From assembly GCA_030141605.1 (NCBI GenBank), contig JAQGDQ010002382.1:128501-192500 (forward strand): DNA of 64,000 nucleotides. Direction: 5' to 3'. The notes under the pieces were generated by a model that was not told the origin of the DNA, did no database searches, and was given only the letters and a program-made list of their open reading frames with translations. The DNA is from Tubiluchus corallicola (taxonomy: Eukaryota; Priapulida; Priapulimorpha; Priapulimorphida; Tubiluchidae). Positions 43,760 through 56,895 of the stretch are shown piece by piece. Position 1 is the first letter of the stretch, and every line of letters begins with the position of its first letter. Made by a program: the position numbers and the translations under genes.

Positions 43760-45370
43760 CTTTTAAAACAGCAATCCGTTTTCAAAACACAAAAATTAAA
43801 AACAAAATCACAATTATTGTACATTAAGTTGTTTGTCTTTAAAACATTTGAAAGATCACGTTTCGTAAACAACAACACTGCGCATTACAGTCAAACTACA
43901 CTGAATTAAACTAGACGCATCGACGCATGCACACTGCCATCTGTTTGAATACGTAATTTCGCGTGCAATTTAGATTTTGTTTTGGAAGATTTTGCAAAAA
44001 AAGTTTCTAAAATATTGCTAAATTAAACGCCTCTGGGTCTGTTTTTGCCAGCGCAGACTCAAGGTCTTAAAATGGCTGGCTTAAAATGTGACTAGGACAA
44101 GAACAAACTAATTGGCAAAACTTGAAAAGGTTGGGCAACTAAACTTACACAGCTTATAACACTCAAGGGAAATAAAAATTTTGGAGGGATGCTCGGTGAC
44201 CTATGGTGGGTCAGTCAGGGTGGTAGTTGTTGGCTGCTTAAACTACAGGTGTTTGAAACTGAGTTACATAATAAAGTGTGTAGAGATTTAATACACGCCT
44301 CTAAATTGGTCACTCCAAGTGAGTGGGCGCGGCTGACAGAAGCCAAAATGTAAAATAAGGAGTCACAGGTTCGATGACCTGTTAAGAAATTACCAGCAGC
44401 CAAATTTTTGTTTTACAAAGTAGATACCTGAGGGCATTCTTATAGTAAACAGAGATTCTATCGAATAACGTTTAGAATTCAATAAGTAATTAAACAATGT
44501 TCAAGTCAGTTGACGGAGAAAGAAAAAACTTCAGAGACATTATACTGGGAGCCGACTAGGGCACAGATCCTAAATTTTAGACTAAGCTTTTCAACATGTC
44601 TGTGAGCAGAATCCGCCAGTCTTATTTAAACGAACCAACTGAGATTGCACCAGCAAATGGTGCATTATTACATATGTACCAGCGAAATTACATGTTCTCT
44701 TAGCAGAATTAGCCAGTTTTATTTAAAAGAACCAACCGAAATGCACCGACAAATTTGCAAAACATGCCGACACAAGAAAATGGGTTAACAGAAAAGACAT
44801 TTTTGACGTAAGCATACAGCTCGAAGACTTTGGGAGTCTGGAAAAGAGTTTCATAACCTATATTGGATAACTTATAAATCATATTCCTGGTGGCAATTGC
44901 CCGAAATGATACGTTGACGGTCGGTAATTTGGACAATACAAACGTCAAATATAATAAAAATGAAGTGGATAAATACATCAAAGTTTTATGGAGTAGAAAA
45001 ATACAACATGTAAACCAGTAGACCGGTAATCCGCAAGAGATAATTCCTGTGTGGCTTAGAAAATAATGACATTCGGACCATTTACAGAAAGAGAGACACT
45101 AATGTATATAGATATTGTAAAAGAACTAACCCAAAATGATCTTATAGTAAACTGATTATACAGGATACTGTGTTATATACGAATGACATTAGCTTAACAT
45201 TATTTATGTATGTAGAAGCTACAACATATACTATTTGTACATACAGTATAACATGTATAAACAATGTACGCAATTATTAGATATATAATTAGAATTAATA
45301 AATCATAATGCAGTATTGTTAGCTTGTTTAGTAAGAAATTGTAACTGTGAAGAATTTAATGTAAAAATTT
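43760..45370. other. Intronic or intergenic, mostly unrecognised
   Basis: Contains a tRNA-like stretch on the plus strand near 44300-44375 (box B-like AGGTTCGATGACC). Nothing else can be supported. Confidence 0.35.
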
Positions 45371-45374
45371 ATTC

Positions 45375-45498
45375 AATGTACATAATGTAAAGATTCATTT
45401 AACATTTTTGTACTTATGTGCCCTGCAAATAGCGGGCTTATTGTATCATTTTCAATAAAGATTTTTAATAATAATAATAATAACAATAATAATAATTC
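45375..45498 (+). mobile_element. LINE-type 3' end: hairpin, AATAAA and (AAT)n tail
   Basis: The hairpin GCCCTGCAAATAGCGGGC (45420-45437) is followed by AATAAA (45454-45459) and AAT repeats (about 45466-45498). It is analogous to the 3' UTR hairpin of the LINE at 2585-4240. Confidence 0.55.
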
Positions 45499-46019
45499 CT
45501 GGTGGGGGACACTTTCAGCAGGTCAACCAGCAACTTTTAGTTTGTGATTAAAAGTCAAAGGCCAATTCGCAAAATTACATCTCAAACACTAGAGGAATAA
45601 AGTTCAAAACTTAATAGTATTAAGCAACAGATTAGTGTGAGGACAGATTATAGAAGGAATCCCCGGCAGCACTGAATGTGTGATTGAGTTCAAAAGCTAA
45701 TTTCTCAACTGACAAATAGCTTAAACAGTAACGAAAACTCAACATGTGGAATAAAAGCAAGCCAATTAATAAGTAAATTGACGCGACGAAAATGTTAACG
45801 CCCTTCACTTGCAAGCCTTTGAGTTTCGTACAGTCTATCTGTGACGCTGCAGGACAGTGTCTTGCAACCCAGATCTATTTACTTCATTATTACCTGAACA
45901 AAATGTCGCAGGTTGTATTTAAGTACAGTGATCGGAAACATGCATTGCCGAATTTTGATGATTAATCGCTAAAATAATTTTTGCTTGAATTAACGACTAT
46001 GAATCCACTATGAGCTCAT

Positions 46020-46915
46020 TGATTTGCCCTCACTGCCCCAAGTTTTTTTTAAATCAATTTGTGAAACGCAATGCTTCCTCGCTTTCCAGGTGCTAAACTC
46101 TGACCGTATAACAGACGTACAAACAAAGTCTTTTTCAACATTTTATTCGCGAAATATCACAATTACAACTTACGGGCAAAGGCTCGTGTTGCACAAGCTA
46201 AAGTTTTTAATCCTTTGGAGCTTAACGACACCACATTATTCAAAACTTAATAATGTTATTGAGCGCATAGCTGTGTTGTTTGAATACAATAGTATAGCAC
46301 TATTACTCTTCCCTCCATTTTGCAAAAAAATCTTTGAGAGGCACAATAAATGCAAGTTTAAAGCAGCGCAGAAAACATTTTTTAAATTTAAGCTCAAATG
46401 AGTCTGCTGTAATTGGCGTAAATTTAGCGTAAAATTGCTGAGATACATAATTACGGCACACGTTATAGACTGAACTATCACTACATACAGTGCAACACTA
46501 ATGTTAGAAAATTTTCTATTAAATACAATGGAATTCAATTGCTCCAGCTATTAAAAATGCCAACTCGCTGCCCATATTTAAAAAAATTTATAAATTAAAC
46601 TTACTTGAAACGTATAACTGATCACTCAATCATGATTTGTTGTTTTTCATTTTCAAAAACTTCCCCTCTAGTATAATAATATTTTTATTACTTCCCACCC
46701 GTATTTATATTTGTATATATTGTAATATTGTATCTGTATATATTGTAATTTTTTCGTAACTAATTCTAGTGGCCTACCATAAGCTAGCTTCTTAGGTCTC
46801 TAGCGCAGAATTCATGAATTGTATCATAAGTTTGTATTAACAAAAACTGATTATCGATGCACATGTAATGTATATGTATATGTTTATTGCGAAATAAATC
46901 TATTAAATCTAAAAA
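46020..46915 (+). pseudogene. Degenerate LINE 3' portion (Jockey/CR1-like)
   Basis: A frame near 46489-46623 reads NTNVRKFSIKYNGIQ, then LKKIYKLNLLETYN and a stop. This is the typical C-terminus of Jockey/CR1-type ORF2 (FSIRYxGxxxWN...FKKxLKxYLL). Upstream, IERIAVLFEYNS and FPPFCKKIF fit the preceding segment in another frame. AATAAA at 46893-46898 and an ATTAAATCTAA tail end the element. Confidence 0.65.
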
Positions 46916-47499
46916 AAATCTGACCAGTTGCATTTTATCTGTGTTTTATCACATACGCGTGTGCATTGTTAAGTACGTATGAGATACCCGTGACGACCGC
47001 CAAAACGAACACAGCTTGTTTCACCTGCACAAAGCTTTTCATTATGGCATGGTATTTTAAATATGGTCTGGTTATCAGTAATATCTACATTTGGCACCCA
47101 ATCATGTGTTTCGTTCAGTCAGTGCTGCTTTAAATCTAGGAAGCCACAACAACAACGGAGCAATAATCATTTAACTAACCGAAGTCTAATACATTCTGAA
47201 ATGTAGCAGTTTAACTGCTGCCAGCGTTTAACCTTTTCCAAACTTAAATCATTTAATCCAGGCCATTATCCCGGGCCACAAATTTCCATCTTTATTGCTC
47301 GCCGCATAATAACCGCCTAACACCTCACGACAATTTATGTAAAATATAAGCCGGTGCCGACATTTCCGTTTGTGAGCACTATGCTGTGTTTTGTTGCTAT
47401 GCTGTAATGGCTGATGCAGTCTGTTCAGCTTGAGAAGGGGGATTGGGGAGCAGTGAAAGACAGAGACAGAGAAAGAGACGGAGAGACGGAGAGGTAGAG

Positions 47500-47700
<201 letters not shown>

Positions 47701-47778
47701 ATATACCATTTTGTTTTCACAATAACACGTATAAAATAGACTAAACATGACCCATAAGTCCGAAGCGGTGTTTTATCC

Positions 47779-48057
47779 AGTGCCGTATTCACACTTGGTG
47801 AGGATATAAGCACTATATAAGGCTCTGAGGCCCTCTTTTTTTAAATTTCGCCAATTGGTCCCAGAAAACTTGAAAATATGCGTGGCTTAATTATTTATAG
47901 CAAAGAGAACAATACACTTGACTAAAACATTACTAAATTATTACTTAAATATAAAAATGGGTATAAAACCCAATCTGGAACCTTGTTGAGGCCCCATGTA
48001 GATTGTGAGGCCCTAAGCTGTCGCTTACTCAGCTGATACCTAAACCCGGCGCAGGTT
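47779..48057 (+). mobile_element. hAT-like short non-autonomous element
   Basis: About 280 bp from CAGTGCCGTATTCAC to CCTAAACCCGGCGCAG. It is repeatedly GAGGCCC-bearing, with loosely matching ends of the GCCGGATT type. Inferred from ends and composition only. Confidence 0.4.
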
Positions 48058-48929
48058 TTATCTTAGTCAGGCAAGTGATTAGTACGCATTCAACAAACGT
48101 GGGTGAATGCTAAGTTTGATCCCCTTGTGTTACATAACAGGAAATAAAAGTTTTGCTTATGAAATTTTTACAAATTACAGCAGGGTTCCAGAATTGGTCA
48201 GCTTCGACTTTAGAGGTCAAACAGATCATTCGGGAGGTCTAAAGTAGGTTTAAAAGAGGGTCGAAAACTGACATTCGTATAGAAAATAAAAATACATAAA
48301 ATACTAAGATAAAATATAATTTGTTTATACATTAATGCCTAACTCATATATAATCATAATTCATAAGTCTTGATTATCTATTTATTTTATATTCAGTTTG
48401 CTAGTACACAATGATATCCATATTATGTTGTTATTATTATGGTAATAATTTATGATTAATTGGAACCAAAAGGCAATGGACCGTTATAGTACCAATGTTT
48501 CTATATTTGGATAAATTGACTTACATTTTCTTTCCCTTTATCGTGTTCTATTATTTAAAAGACTCGATGTAATCATCATCAACACTGAAATCTTTTGATA
48601 TTTGAAATTTTTTTAGTTCATTTTACTTCAAAACTGGGTTGTGGCAACGTTAGATAGAGTGTCCCGGGCTTCCTAGTTACTTCATTTCCTGTCCTATTCA
48701 CTTACGTCATTTCCTAGTTACGTCACTTCCTGTCCTACTCACTTACGCCAGATTTCATGAGGAGGTCGGTGGTTTAAAGAGTTTGGTTTTCTAAACTACA
48801 GGCTGCCAGTGAGTTGACTATTTCAAATACATCGCTTTATATGAAGTCAGATGTCATTTGAAGATCACTGATGACAATTGGATATATTCACAAAATTAGC
48901 AGCAAGCTTGTAAAAAATTCTCAAGAATT

Positions 48930-49334
48930 ATGAAAAAAAATTTGGTCTATCATCCAGCATGGAAGCAGGCATGCGCTATTTTTCTTGCGCTTGTAGTATT
49001 AGTCAGTCCAACACTCGCATTTGTATTAGGATTCATAATGATGAAATTTGAGAAAAGCAATATATGTAAAGTACACACAAATGAAACTTTGATGAAAATG
49101 CTGATAGGAGTAATATTATATGAAAGTCTAACGTCCGCGAGTCTACTTAGGGACACCCAATTGCCCTTGGACAGTTTCATAAAGCAAAATATATCGTTTA
49201 ACTGCAGGCAGCGGTTTTACGCATTATTAACTTTCTCCTCCTTCTCTGCTTTCTCCTCTTCTTCTGTGTCTCTTTTAAGGGCGTATAAACATAGTCAAAC
49301 TCCAAGTGTTCAGCAGAACTCGGGAAACTTTTGA
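48930..49334 (+). CDS. Hypothetical 134-codon frame with an N-terminal membrane segment
   Basis: The frame starts ATG AAA AAA AAT and encodes HPAWKQACAIFLALVVLVSP and TLAFVLGF (a plausible signal anchor). A helical-looking stretch follows (LMKMLIGVILYES, ASLLRDTQLP). The last third is Ser/Phe-rich, low-complexity and probably not coding. The layout (TM followed by a helical ectodomain start) faintly recalls the N-terminus of NIT-domain receptors, but no motif decides it. It may be an exon of an unrecognised plus-strand gene, or chance. No donor site convinced me. Confidence 0.25.
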   Translation: MKKNLVYHPAWKQACAIFLALVVLVSPTLAFVLGFIMMKFEKSNICKVHTNETLMKMLIGVILYESLTSASLLRDTQLPLDSFIKQNISFNCRQRFYALLTFSSFSAFSSSSVSLLRAYKHSQTPSVQQNSGNF

Positions 49335-49339
49335 TTGGC

Positions 49340-50450
49340 CCCTAAAGTGGTATTTTTGTACGGTAATTTAGTTATTTGCTCAAAATATACAGAAAAATTT
49401 ACGCACGAAAAGAACATACGTACAAAACATATTCTGTATCTAAGTCAACATTTTTATTACGCTAGGTCTAACAACAGACAGCGAGTGCAAGTCTCCCCTT
49501 GGTGCTGCGGGCTGCCGTATCGGCTTTTAGTTATCCATATGCAACGGAATATTTTTCTGTTTCAAGACAAGTTTATACAGTTTCAAGACAAACTTTTATT
49601 GCTTGGAAACAGTTTGTACTTTGGAAGTTTAGAAGTGGGACTTTGCTTGCTTTGTTAAATTTAAGTTTGTTCTGAAATTAAATGTTTGTAGTGGATTAGC
49701 GTGCCCTCGTAAGACAAGGACAACATTTATTTGCTGTCGCTTGTTTAATAGACAACACTTGCACTAACAGTTATTTAGCGGCTTATACTTAAAACAATAT
49801 GGATAAGGACACTTAAACACGAATATGTAGGGTATGTGCCCTGACATTGGTAGCCGGTAGTCTCGAACTCAAGACTGCATGTCCGAAATCTAGACCAGTC
49901 GGCCAACCAACCCAAGACAATGCTGCTACGTCAATTATTACTTCGGGTCTTCCTTAAATTTTTTCCAACTTCTAATTTCTGAACACTCCGTTCAAGACTA
50001 GAATAATCTCCTCTCGATAAGAAGTTGACCAACAAGCACTTTCCACGATTTTTCGGGCGCCATAATTCAGTAAGCTCGCAAGACCATAAAAAACTTTTAG
50101 CGTCAAGTTTCAGCTTCTGTTTGCAAACAATATTATTTCTGAAAAATTGTATTCATCTTATTTAATCTTGCATAATCCTCGACAAATTTCGTTGAGCCAC
50201 TTCATAAAATAATCCTTGCTAAATCCGCCGATATTCTTTCACGGCGATCAACAGCAATCTTTCTGTCGTCATTAGTGGGTTCTTACTGCACAATAACTTT
50301 TTCATAGCGGATTATCAGAATGAATGTGATTGGAGCTTCCTCTGATTAGCAAAGGGAAGTCTTCCATTCTTTATGAGTGTTTGTTGTCGTGCAATCATTG
50401 ACTACTGCAGAGATTATGCAAAGAAAACTTAGCCTGGTGGATAAGAGTAG
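49340..50450. other. Intronic or intergenic, with one tRNA-like SINE head (49846-49918, minus)
   Basis: The tRNA-like stretch shows box A TTGGCCGACTGG and box B GAGTTCGAGACT on the minus strand. The rest is unrecognised. Confidence 0.4.
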
Positions 50451-50456
50451 AATTTA

Positions 50457-50830
50457 TCATCATCATCATCATCATCATCTACATCATCATCATCATCATC
50501 ACCATCACCATCATCATCATCATCATCACCATCATTGTCATCGTCACCATCGTCGTCGTCATCGTCGTTTTCATCATCATCATCAACAACATCACCATCA
50601 TCATTACATCGTCGTCGTCATCGTCGTTTTCATTATCATTATCATTGTCGTCGTCGTCGTCATCATCATCATCATCCTCATCACCATTATCGTCATGATC
50701 ATGATCATGATGATGATCATCATCACCATCATTGTCATCGTCATCATCGTCGTCGTCATCGTCGTTTTCATCATCATCATCGTCATCATCATCATCATCA
50801 ACATCACCATCACCATTACATCGTCATCGT
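50457..50830. repeat. Compound (ATC)n/(GTC)n trinucleotide array
   Basis: ATC triplets interspersed with GTC and ACC blocks. A motif of TCGTCGTCGTCATCGTCG followed by TTTTCAT recurs about three times (near 50550, 50610 and 50745), indicating higher-order duplication. His/Ser/Met frames are artefacts. Confidence 0.95.
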
Positions 50831-50834
50831 TATT

Positions 50835-52400
50835 TCGCGTCGTCACTATTGTTTTCGTCACTTCTCAGAACATTATTCCCCTATAGTTATAATATTGCTA
50901 TAATACGCAAAACCGTCTTACAACAACTATACCTCCTTCATTCTTTTTTCATCCTTCAAACATCAACATCACTCACCAATGTTTTCATCGTCGTCGTCGT
51001 CGTCGGTAGCTCATTGTCGATGTCATCTGTTCTTGTTATCATTGCCAGTAACTTTGTCTGTTTTTAATCTACCCTTTGCTAGTTTGGTTTTGTTTTATGA
51101 CGCAGATTTGCACGTTTATAGAAATACAATCTAGACGAGCGCATCCCTTCTCATTAAATGCAACACTTAGAGAGAAATGTGCTGGTAAATTGTTTCTAAA
51201 CAACCCTAATTGTTGAGTTGAACAAACATTAAAAGCCTTGTAGGTAAAGGCGAAATTACTTGCATTTGCACAATTATTTTAACATACAAACTACATGTAT
51301 TTTTACAAGCAAATGAAAAAAAATTGTAATCAAATCTTATCTCTGGCCTTCAGGTGTGAAAATAAATTGATAAAGTGGGTGTTATGGTGGCCATAAGAAC
51401 GGAAGAAACGTGATAATGGTAAAGGTACTTTCACATGCATACAGAATGTGCTGCGATGATGTCGATCGGGCAGACGATTATTCACTTGTTTCGTTGGAAG
51501 TACATTCCGTAAAAATATGAAAGCACCTTTAGTTATTATATAGTCAGAAATTTATTTTATCGTAAAAATAAGCTTCGATGAGATTGCTGTATTACAAAGA
51601 AAGTTCTTAGAAAACAAAAATATTGCCGCATGAAATAAATGTAATATCGCGCAACAAAACAAAGTTGCCAACGAAAGTGTTTTAAATAATTATCTGATAA
51701 AAGTAAACAAGTTACTATTGGATGAAGCTTGAAATATTGTCTAAAACAAATACTAGGCATCATTTCGAATTTCGAATAATGCTGGAAAAATATGCAGGTC
51801 ACGACAAGTGATCGTCACAACAGAATGTGCTTTTTCTGTTTTTTTTTCACTGAAAACTCAACAGTTATTTTAATTAGAATAAAACGATAATAGTCTTTAA
51901 AAACAAATTACCAAAAAGCTCCCTTCGCTTGTAAGCCTATAATTTCTCCAATGGGCTTTCTTGATTTTTTTCGGTGAATTTTTTCAACCAATCACCATTC
52001 TTACTGGGTAATGAGCTTGAGCTCTTACAAATTAGAAAAGTTTCACAAGAGTTCACTGCTGTACCTGAAGATTATAGTCCCTATACGACGTCCTCATAAC
52101 ATTAATTTTAAATACGTAATTGTTAAATTATTATTTAAAGATAGTCACGTGTGTCTCTTCTTTCCCATTATTGAACATTATTTTATTATAAACTAACACA
52201 TTCGTACAATAATTCAATTTTCATTCGTCTTAAATGCAAAATTTGATAATTTTTAATTACCTGGTACATGCGCATTAACTAATTAATTATATTAGTAACA
52301 ATTCTTACCTATGTTAGGGTGCAATGAACAATTCACCTTACAATAAGGCTACAGATGAATCTGCCATTGGCTCTATTTTAGTGTTTAAAATGAATGATTA
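50835..52400. other. Intronic or intergenic, nothing recognised
   Basis: AT-rich DNA immediately downstream (in transcription) of GPCR exon 1. Confidence 0.4.
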
Positions 52401-52423
52401 CCGTTAGAAGTGTGCATACTTAC

Positions 52424-52694
52424 TTGCAAATAAACTATTGACTAGATTAAAAGGTAAACAGAAGAGCAACACCAATATGTCCGCCGCCGCAAGGTTAGCA
52501 ATGAAAAGATTGGTAACGTTCCACATGTGTGGACTTCGAATCACCACAGCTAACACAAAACTGTTTCCAACCACTCCCACAATGAACACTATCACGTACG
52601 CCATTGTTAGAAACACTATTTCCCAGTTATGGTCCAATTTTAGCTCCGTGCTGTAGGATAAGTTAGTTCTCGATATATCGGTGGAATTCGACAT
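52424..52694 (-). CDS. Neuropeptide-type class A GPCR, exon 1 (start, TM1, TM2)
   Basis: The ATG at 52694 (AAACATGTC) opens an extracellular N-terminus with two sequons, NST (3-5) and NLS (11-13). TM1 contains GVVGNS (N1.50 = residue 44), a short loop reads RSPHMWNVT, and TM2 reads [11 protein letters not shown] (D2.50 = residue 72) then FCLPF. The donor GCAA|GTAAGT is in phase 1, exactly what both exon 2 copies (27100 and 22129) need. Joined with cassette A the total is 1107 bp (368 residues); with cassette B, 1071 bp (356 residues). A likely 5' UTR acceptor (CTTTTCTTATAG) lies near 52808. Pairing with the distant exons implies a 25-kb intron and is inferred. Confidence 0.87.
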
Positions 52695-53253
52695 GTTTTG
52701 GAATAATATGGTCGCCAGTAAAAGCAAATTAACGTTCAGCGTCCACTGAAGTATGACTGCTGCCGCTAGCCACTGGTGATTAATGAAGAGACTGGTCCTT
52801 CAGGTCACTATAAGAAAAGAAAAGAACTTCGTAAAGAAGAATTTTGATTTTTTACAGCTTCCTACTAGATAAAAACTAGGAAAAATATTTATTAATGGTA
52901 AATGACATTAACATTATCGCGATTAACATTATCGTTTATTTTCATAAGCAGTTGTGTAATGCATCTTATATTATGTACGTATAAATAATGTAATGTACAT
53001 ACCCTCATAACGTTTCTTGTATATATTTCTTGCATATACAATATATATTGTATATATATACAGGGCCTAGTATATTTTTCACGGTCATAAACTCTAACCT
53101 CACTATCAACAACAATGCAAAAGGTAAAGAACAATGTTGATATCGATCCCTTCCCCAATTCTACCTAGCCAATCACAAGACAGGTCACGTGACTTTCACA
53201 GAAATTATACCTGGTTCTACATTATACATAATGGTAATCCCCCAATTCGCCAG

Positions 53254-53480
53254 TTATCTTTTCGCCAGTCTACTTTTTCGTCAGTGCACTTTTTCGCCAG
53301 TCTACTTTTTCGCTAGTGCAATTTTTCGCCAGTCTACTTTTTCGCCAGTGCACTTTTTCGCCAGTCTACTTTTTCGCCAGTGCACTTTTTCGCCAGTCTA
53401 CTTTTTCACCAGTGCACTTTTTCACCAATTACTTTTTCGCCTGGCGAAAAAAGTAGACTGGCGAAACGATATACAATCAT
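53254..53480 (+). repeat. 16-bp minisatellite with alternating units and a terminal inverted unit
   Basis: Alternating TTTTTCGCCAGTCTAC and TTTTTCGCCAGTGCAC units (a 32-bp higher-order period), about 12 in all. The array ends in TTTTTCGCCTGGCGAAAAA, a palindrome, followed by one unit in reverse-complement orientation (AAGTAGACTGGCGAAA). With a 16-bp unit the frame rotates, so the 153-codon frame across it is not expected to be a gene. Confidence 0.93.
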
Positions 53481-53659
53481 ACATAATAAACCCTGTCCTA
53501 GTAAAAGTTTTCAACAGAAACAACACTGCACGCGAGTTCTTCAAATGGAAAAAGAACTTTCTCTTGGAAATTCAACAATCTAAACCACACACGCAGCGCC
53601 GCCAAGCGTATCAGACGTGCAAGATTACACCATTTTCCTCTTCAGTGTAAAATCAATAA

Positions 53660-54950
53660 AAACTTTTCATCAAAATACTAATCATTAGTAGCTTCTCAAG
53701 AATCTGTAATTGAGTTCAATCACTGACTAGTGAAACACGGGATGAATCTAAAGCGGGCATTCTTGCTTTTTGGTCATTATCATGAAATCTATCAAACTGT
53801 AACGCTTAGCATTTTACATGCTTTATCTATTAGCTCTGACATTCGAAGCATTGCTGACAATCGTGTAACCTTACCATAAGAGTCTCAATGGAATTTGAAC
53901 ATGACAAGCAAATGTAAGTTCGCCTGTGTCAAAGACAAAAATCTCAACAGCTACTGCGCAGACGGAAAGATAACTATTGCGCATTTACTTTTAGATTTTA
54001 CAATGCCAATGTGTACATGTACATACAGAACAATATGTAATATACAAAGTTTATAAATCATCAGCACATGAAGACACAACAAGTCGAAATTGTAAGAAAA
54101 CTTGTGCAGAGTGAACTTAACAAATGAGTGGACACAAAAAAGATAATTTAAAAAAAGAAAAAATGGTGATGAAAAAAACACAAAAACGAGAAATTGGGAC
54201 ACAGACATATAAGTTGCCGTCAATATTAACTTTTTTTTGTCATAACTGACTAACTGACGCACTACCATCATTATCTTAATCATCGTCGTTGCCACTGCGG
54301 TCGTTGTGGTCACTGTTATCGTCAAAATAATTATCATCATCATCATCGTCATGATGCCGCCGCCGTCGTTGTTGTTGTTGTTGTTGTTGTCGTCGTCGTT
54401 ATCATCACCACCACCATAACCATCATTTTTCTTTTTGCTTCTCTTCTTTTCACAAATTTCGTTTTTTGTTTTAGCGTTTCTCTTTTTTAATAGCTAAAAA
54501 CACGTATCAGCAGCATCTGTATTATATTACTCTGATTTGCTTTGAGTGAATTAAAAACATTTGCCTTTGATTAGAGAATCCCCGTTCAAAAGAGGCATAA
54601 CAAGATTACTAGAGCAATCATAAAGAACGCAACATGGTAATTAACACGGTATTTTTGATTTGGTTTGTAATCATACCGCTTTATTGCTGAAAAAATAATT
54701 AAAACGATGAACGAGTATGAGTCATAAAGTCTAATTACACTCGACGCTTTGAGTGGGTCGGATACAAGTTCACTTTAGACTTGTCTTTTGTGACGGAACG
54801 GAAGTGTACGAGAAAATTAAAATTTAACGCGTTGCATAATAATTATATTATAATTAATTGAAGGCGTGGTACGTTTGAGTCGATCTAACCACGTGACTGG
54901 GTTTAAAATCAATCTAATGTTTCCAATAATATTCTGTTGTTAACTTCCAG
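53660..54950. other. Intergenic, microsatellite patches only
   Basis: ATC/GTC and GTT/GTC triplet patches at about 54260-54415. Nothing else was recognised. Confidence 0.4.
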
Positions 54951-55131
54951 CTATAGTGACTTTAATTTTCAATGTTTTATGTTGCAAAACATTTTTTGTA
55001 AACATTTATTTGAAATAATTGCCTTTAGCAAATAAATGCTGATCAAATTGCTTCAGGCTGCAAAATTTACAGGAGTGCAGTTTGACAGGAAAAACAAATC
55101 TATCACAAAATATACATAACTATTCCAATTG

Positions 55132-55428
55132 TTAATTATGATAATTAAAACGGTTAGATGAACCAATATATTGCTGCACCAGATCAAATAGAATGATGTT
55201 CTGTTCATAACTTAGTAGTGAACTACCTGAAAGAAAAACTGAAGTTTCTAATTGTGGGTTAAAGTTATTTATATTAAAAGGTAATGTGTTTGTTTGGTAT
55301 AGGTTTGTTAGTCGTTCTTTGAGGTCCTCTCTACTAGCAACATGCAAAGGGCAATCGAGCAAAAAATGTTTAATACTTTCAAAACACTTTAAATCTGAAA
55401 ACAGGCTACCTGTTGAAATTGTAGACAT
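55132..55428 (-). pseudogene. LINE ORF2 C-terminal fragment
   Basis: A minus-strand frame contains FESIKHFLLDCPLHVASRE, the His-x4-Cys half of the C-terminal zinc-knuckle region common in Jockey/CR1-type RT proteins (ExxxHFLLxCPxY...R). About 60 further codons lead to the stop. The RT domain upstream is absent. Confidence 0.65.
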
Positions 55429-55859
55429 AATTTAAGAGCTAGACACATTTTTTGCTATTGCTTCTTTTGCTGAAACTGTTGTTGTTACCACAGCTATTGT
55501 TGCTGCAGTTGTTACTGTCTTCTAGATGTGGCAACTGATTTTATTGGGGGTCCTACTCAGCAAATTTTATACCTATAAGGCAAAAATAAGGAACTTCCGT
55601 CTAAAAACAGTAACGAATATTCAGACATATCCAAACCCTAAGGTCCGCGCAGACATGTAAAACTTAAGAAACTGTTGATTAACTATCTGCATAACATTTC
55701 AACAATAGTTGATTCTAAATTAAAAGGTACGACTTATTTTGCTAAGAATTAGTGTATTCAATTAGCACTGTGAAACATATGTAGATGTGTTTGTCATAAA
55801 TTATGGTATTTTTTAATATACTGCGCTTAAAAAGAACCCTGTAATTGTAGGGACGTGTT

Positions 55860-56028
<169 letters not shown>

Positions 56029-56039
56029 TGATCTTTCAT

Positions 56040-56890
56040 CGCTAAACAACATTTGTATTAATATTTCGAGTCTTTTAACTGCATAGATGGCTCCATTCGT
56101 TCACTTTTAAGCAGTTTTTGTTATTAAGGTAGCATATCACATTATGGTGCAGCTGCTACACCAATTGAGCTTAAATTTTGCATGGATTATATTGTAAAAT
56201 ATGCCCACAGTATAGTAAGAGAAGGCCAAAGATAAGAGTCGTTTCTCTCAGGTAATGCTGTAACGCTTCTCCACTTGATGTCGAGCTTACGCAGCAGTTC
56301 ATCAAAACTATTTGAACTCATCCGATAATAACTAAATTACTCGGATGAAGCCAGTAAAAGTGGTCATAGAGCTTATAAAATCGCCCTTTCACTAATCGCT
56401 GACTACCTCTTCAATCTTCATAGCGCCAGTTGCGCAATTTAAAATTGCTTGTCTGGGGGTGCGATTTTGGTGCACGAGTAAAATTGCTACAATTTTCGGC
56501 TGCACAACTTTTAATTGCGCAACTGAAAATTGCACATCTACGCGGGGACTAATAAGCTTGAAATTTAGTTCAACACGTTTGTTCTTCTCGTTATACAAAC
56601 GAGAAGTGAGGATCCCGCTGCTAAATGAACTGCCCCAGGCCTGCCCAAGCTCATATAAAGTAATTGATGAAGAATTTGTTAAATGGCGCACAAAACGGTA
56701 TAAAAGTAAAAATAGTGCGCGCACATCAATTCATGGTTAATTAAGCGCATAATTTTACAAGTTTTGCGCAATTATAAGGCAAGATTTTGCCAATTTTAAT
56801 GTAGCAAATGAAACGACATCGCAATAAACGTACCCAAGATTTTATACATTTCGTAATTAGAAATAGCAAATGAGTAGTACAAAGAAGCGC
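56040..56890. other. Intergenic, nothing recognised
   Basis: Contains a stretch rich in AATTGC/GCAATT motifs (about 56430-56545 and 56740-56795), but no feature I can name. Confidence 0.35.
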
Positions 56891-56895
56891 CTTTT

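Noticed and set aside
44709-44981. 90-codon minus-strand frame with two hydrophobic stretches
   Set aside because: No GPCR or other family motif. Checked as a possible second GPCR first exon and does not fit (no GN, no NLAxAD).
53189-53650. 153-codon frame with Phe/Ser repeats
   Set aside because: It lies on a 16-bp minisatellite whose period is not a multiple of three, and no domain is present in the rest.
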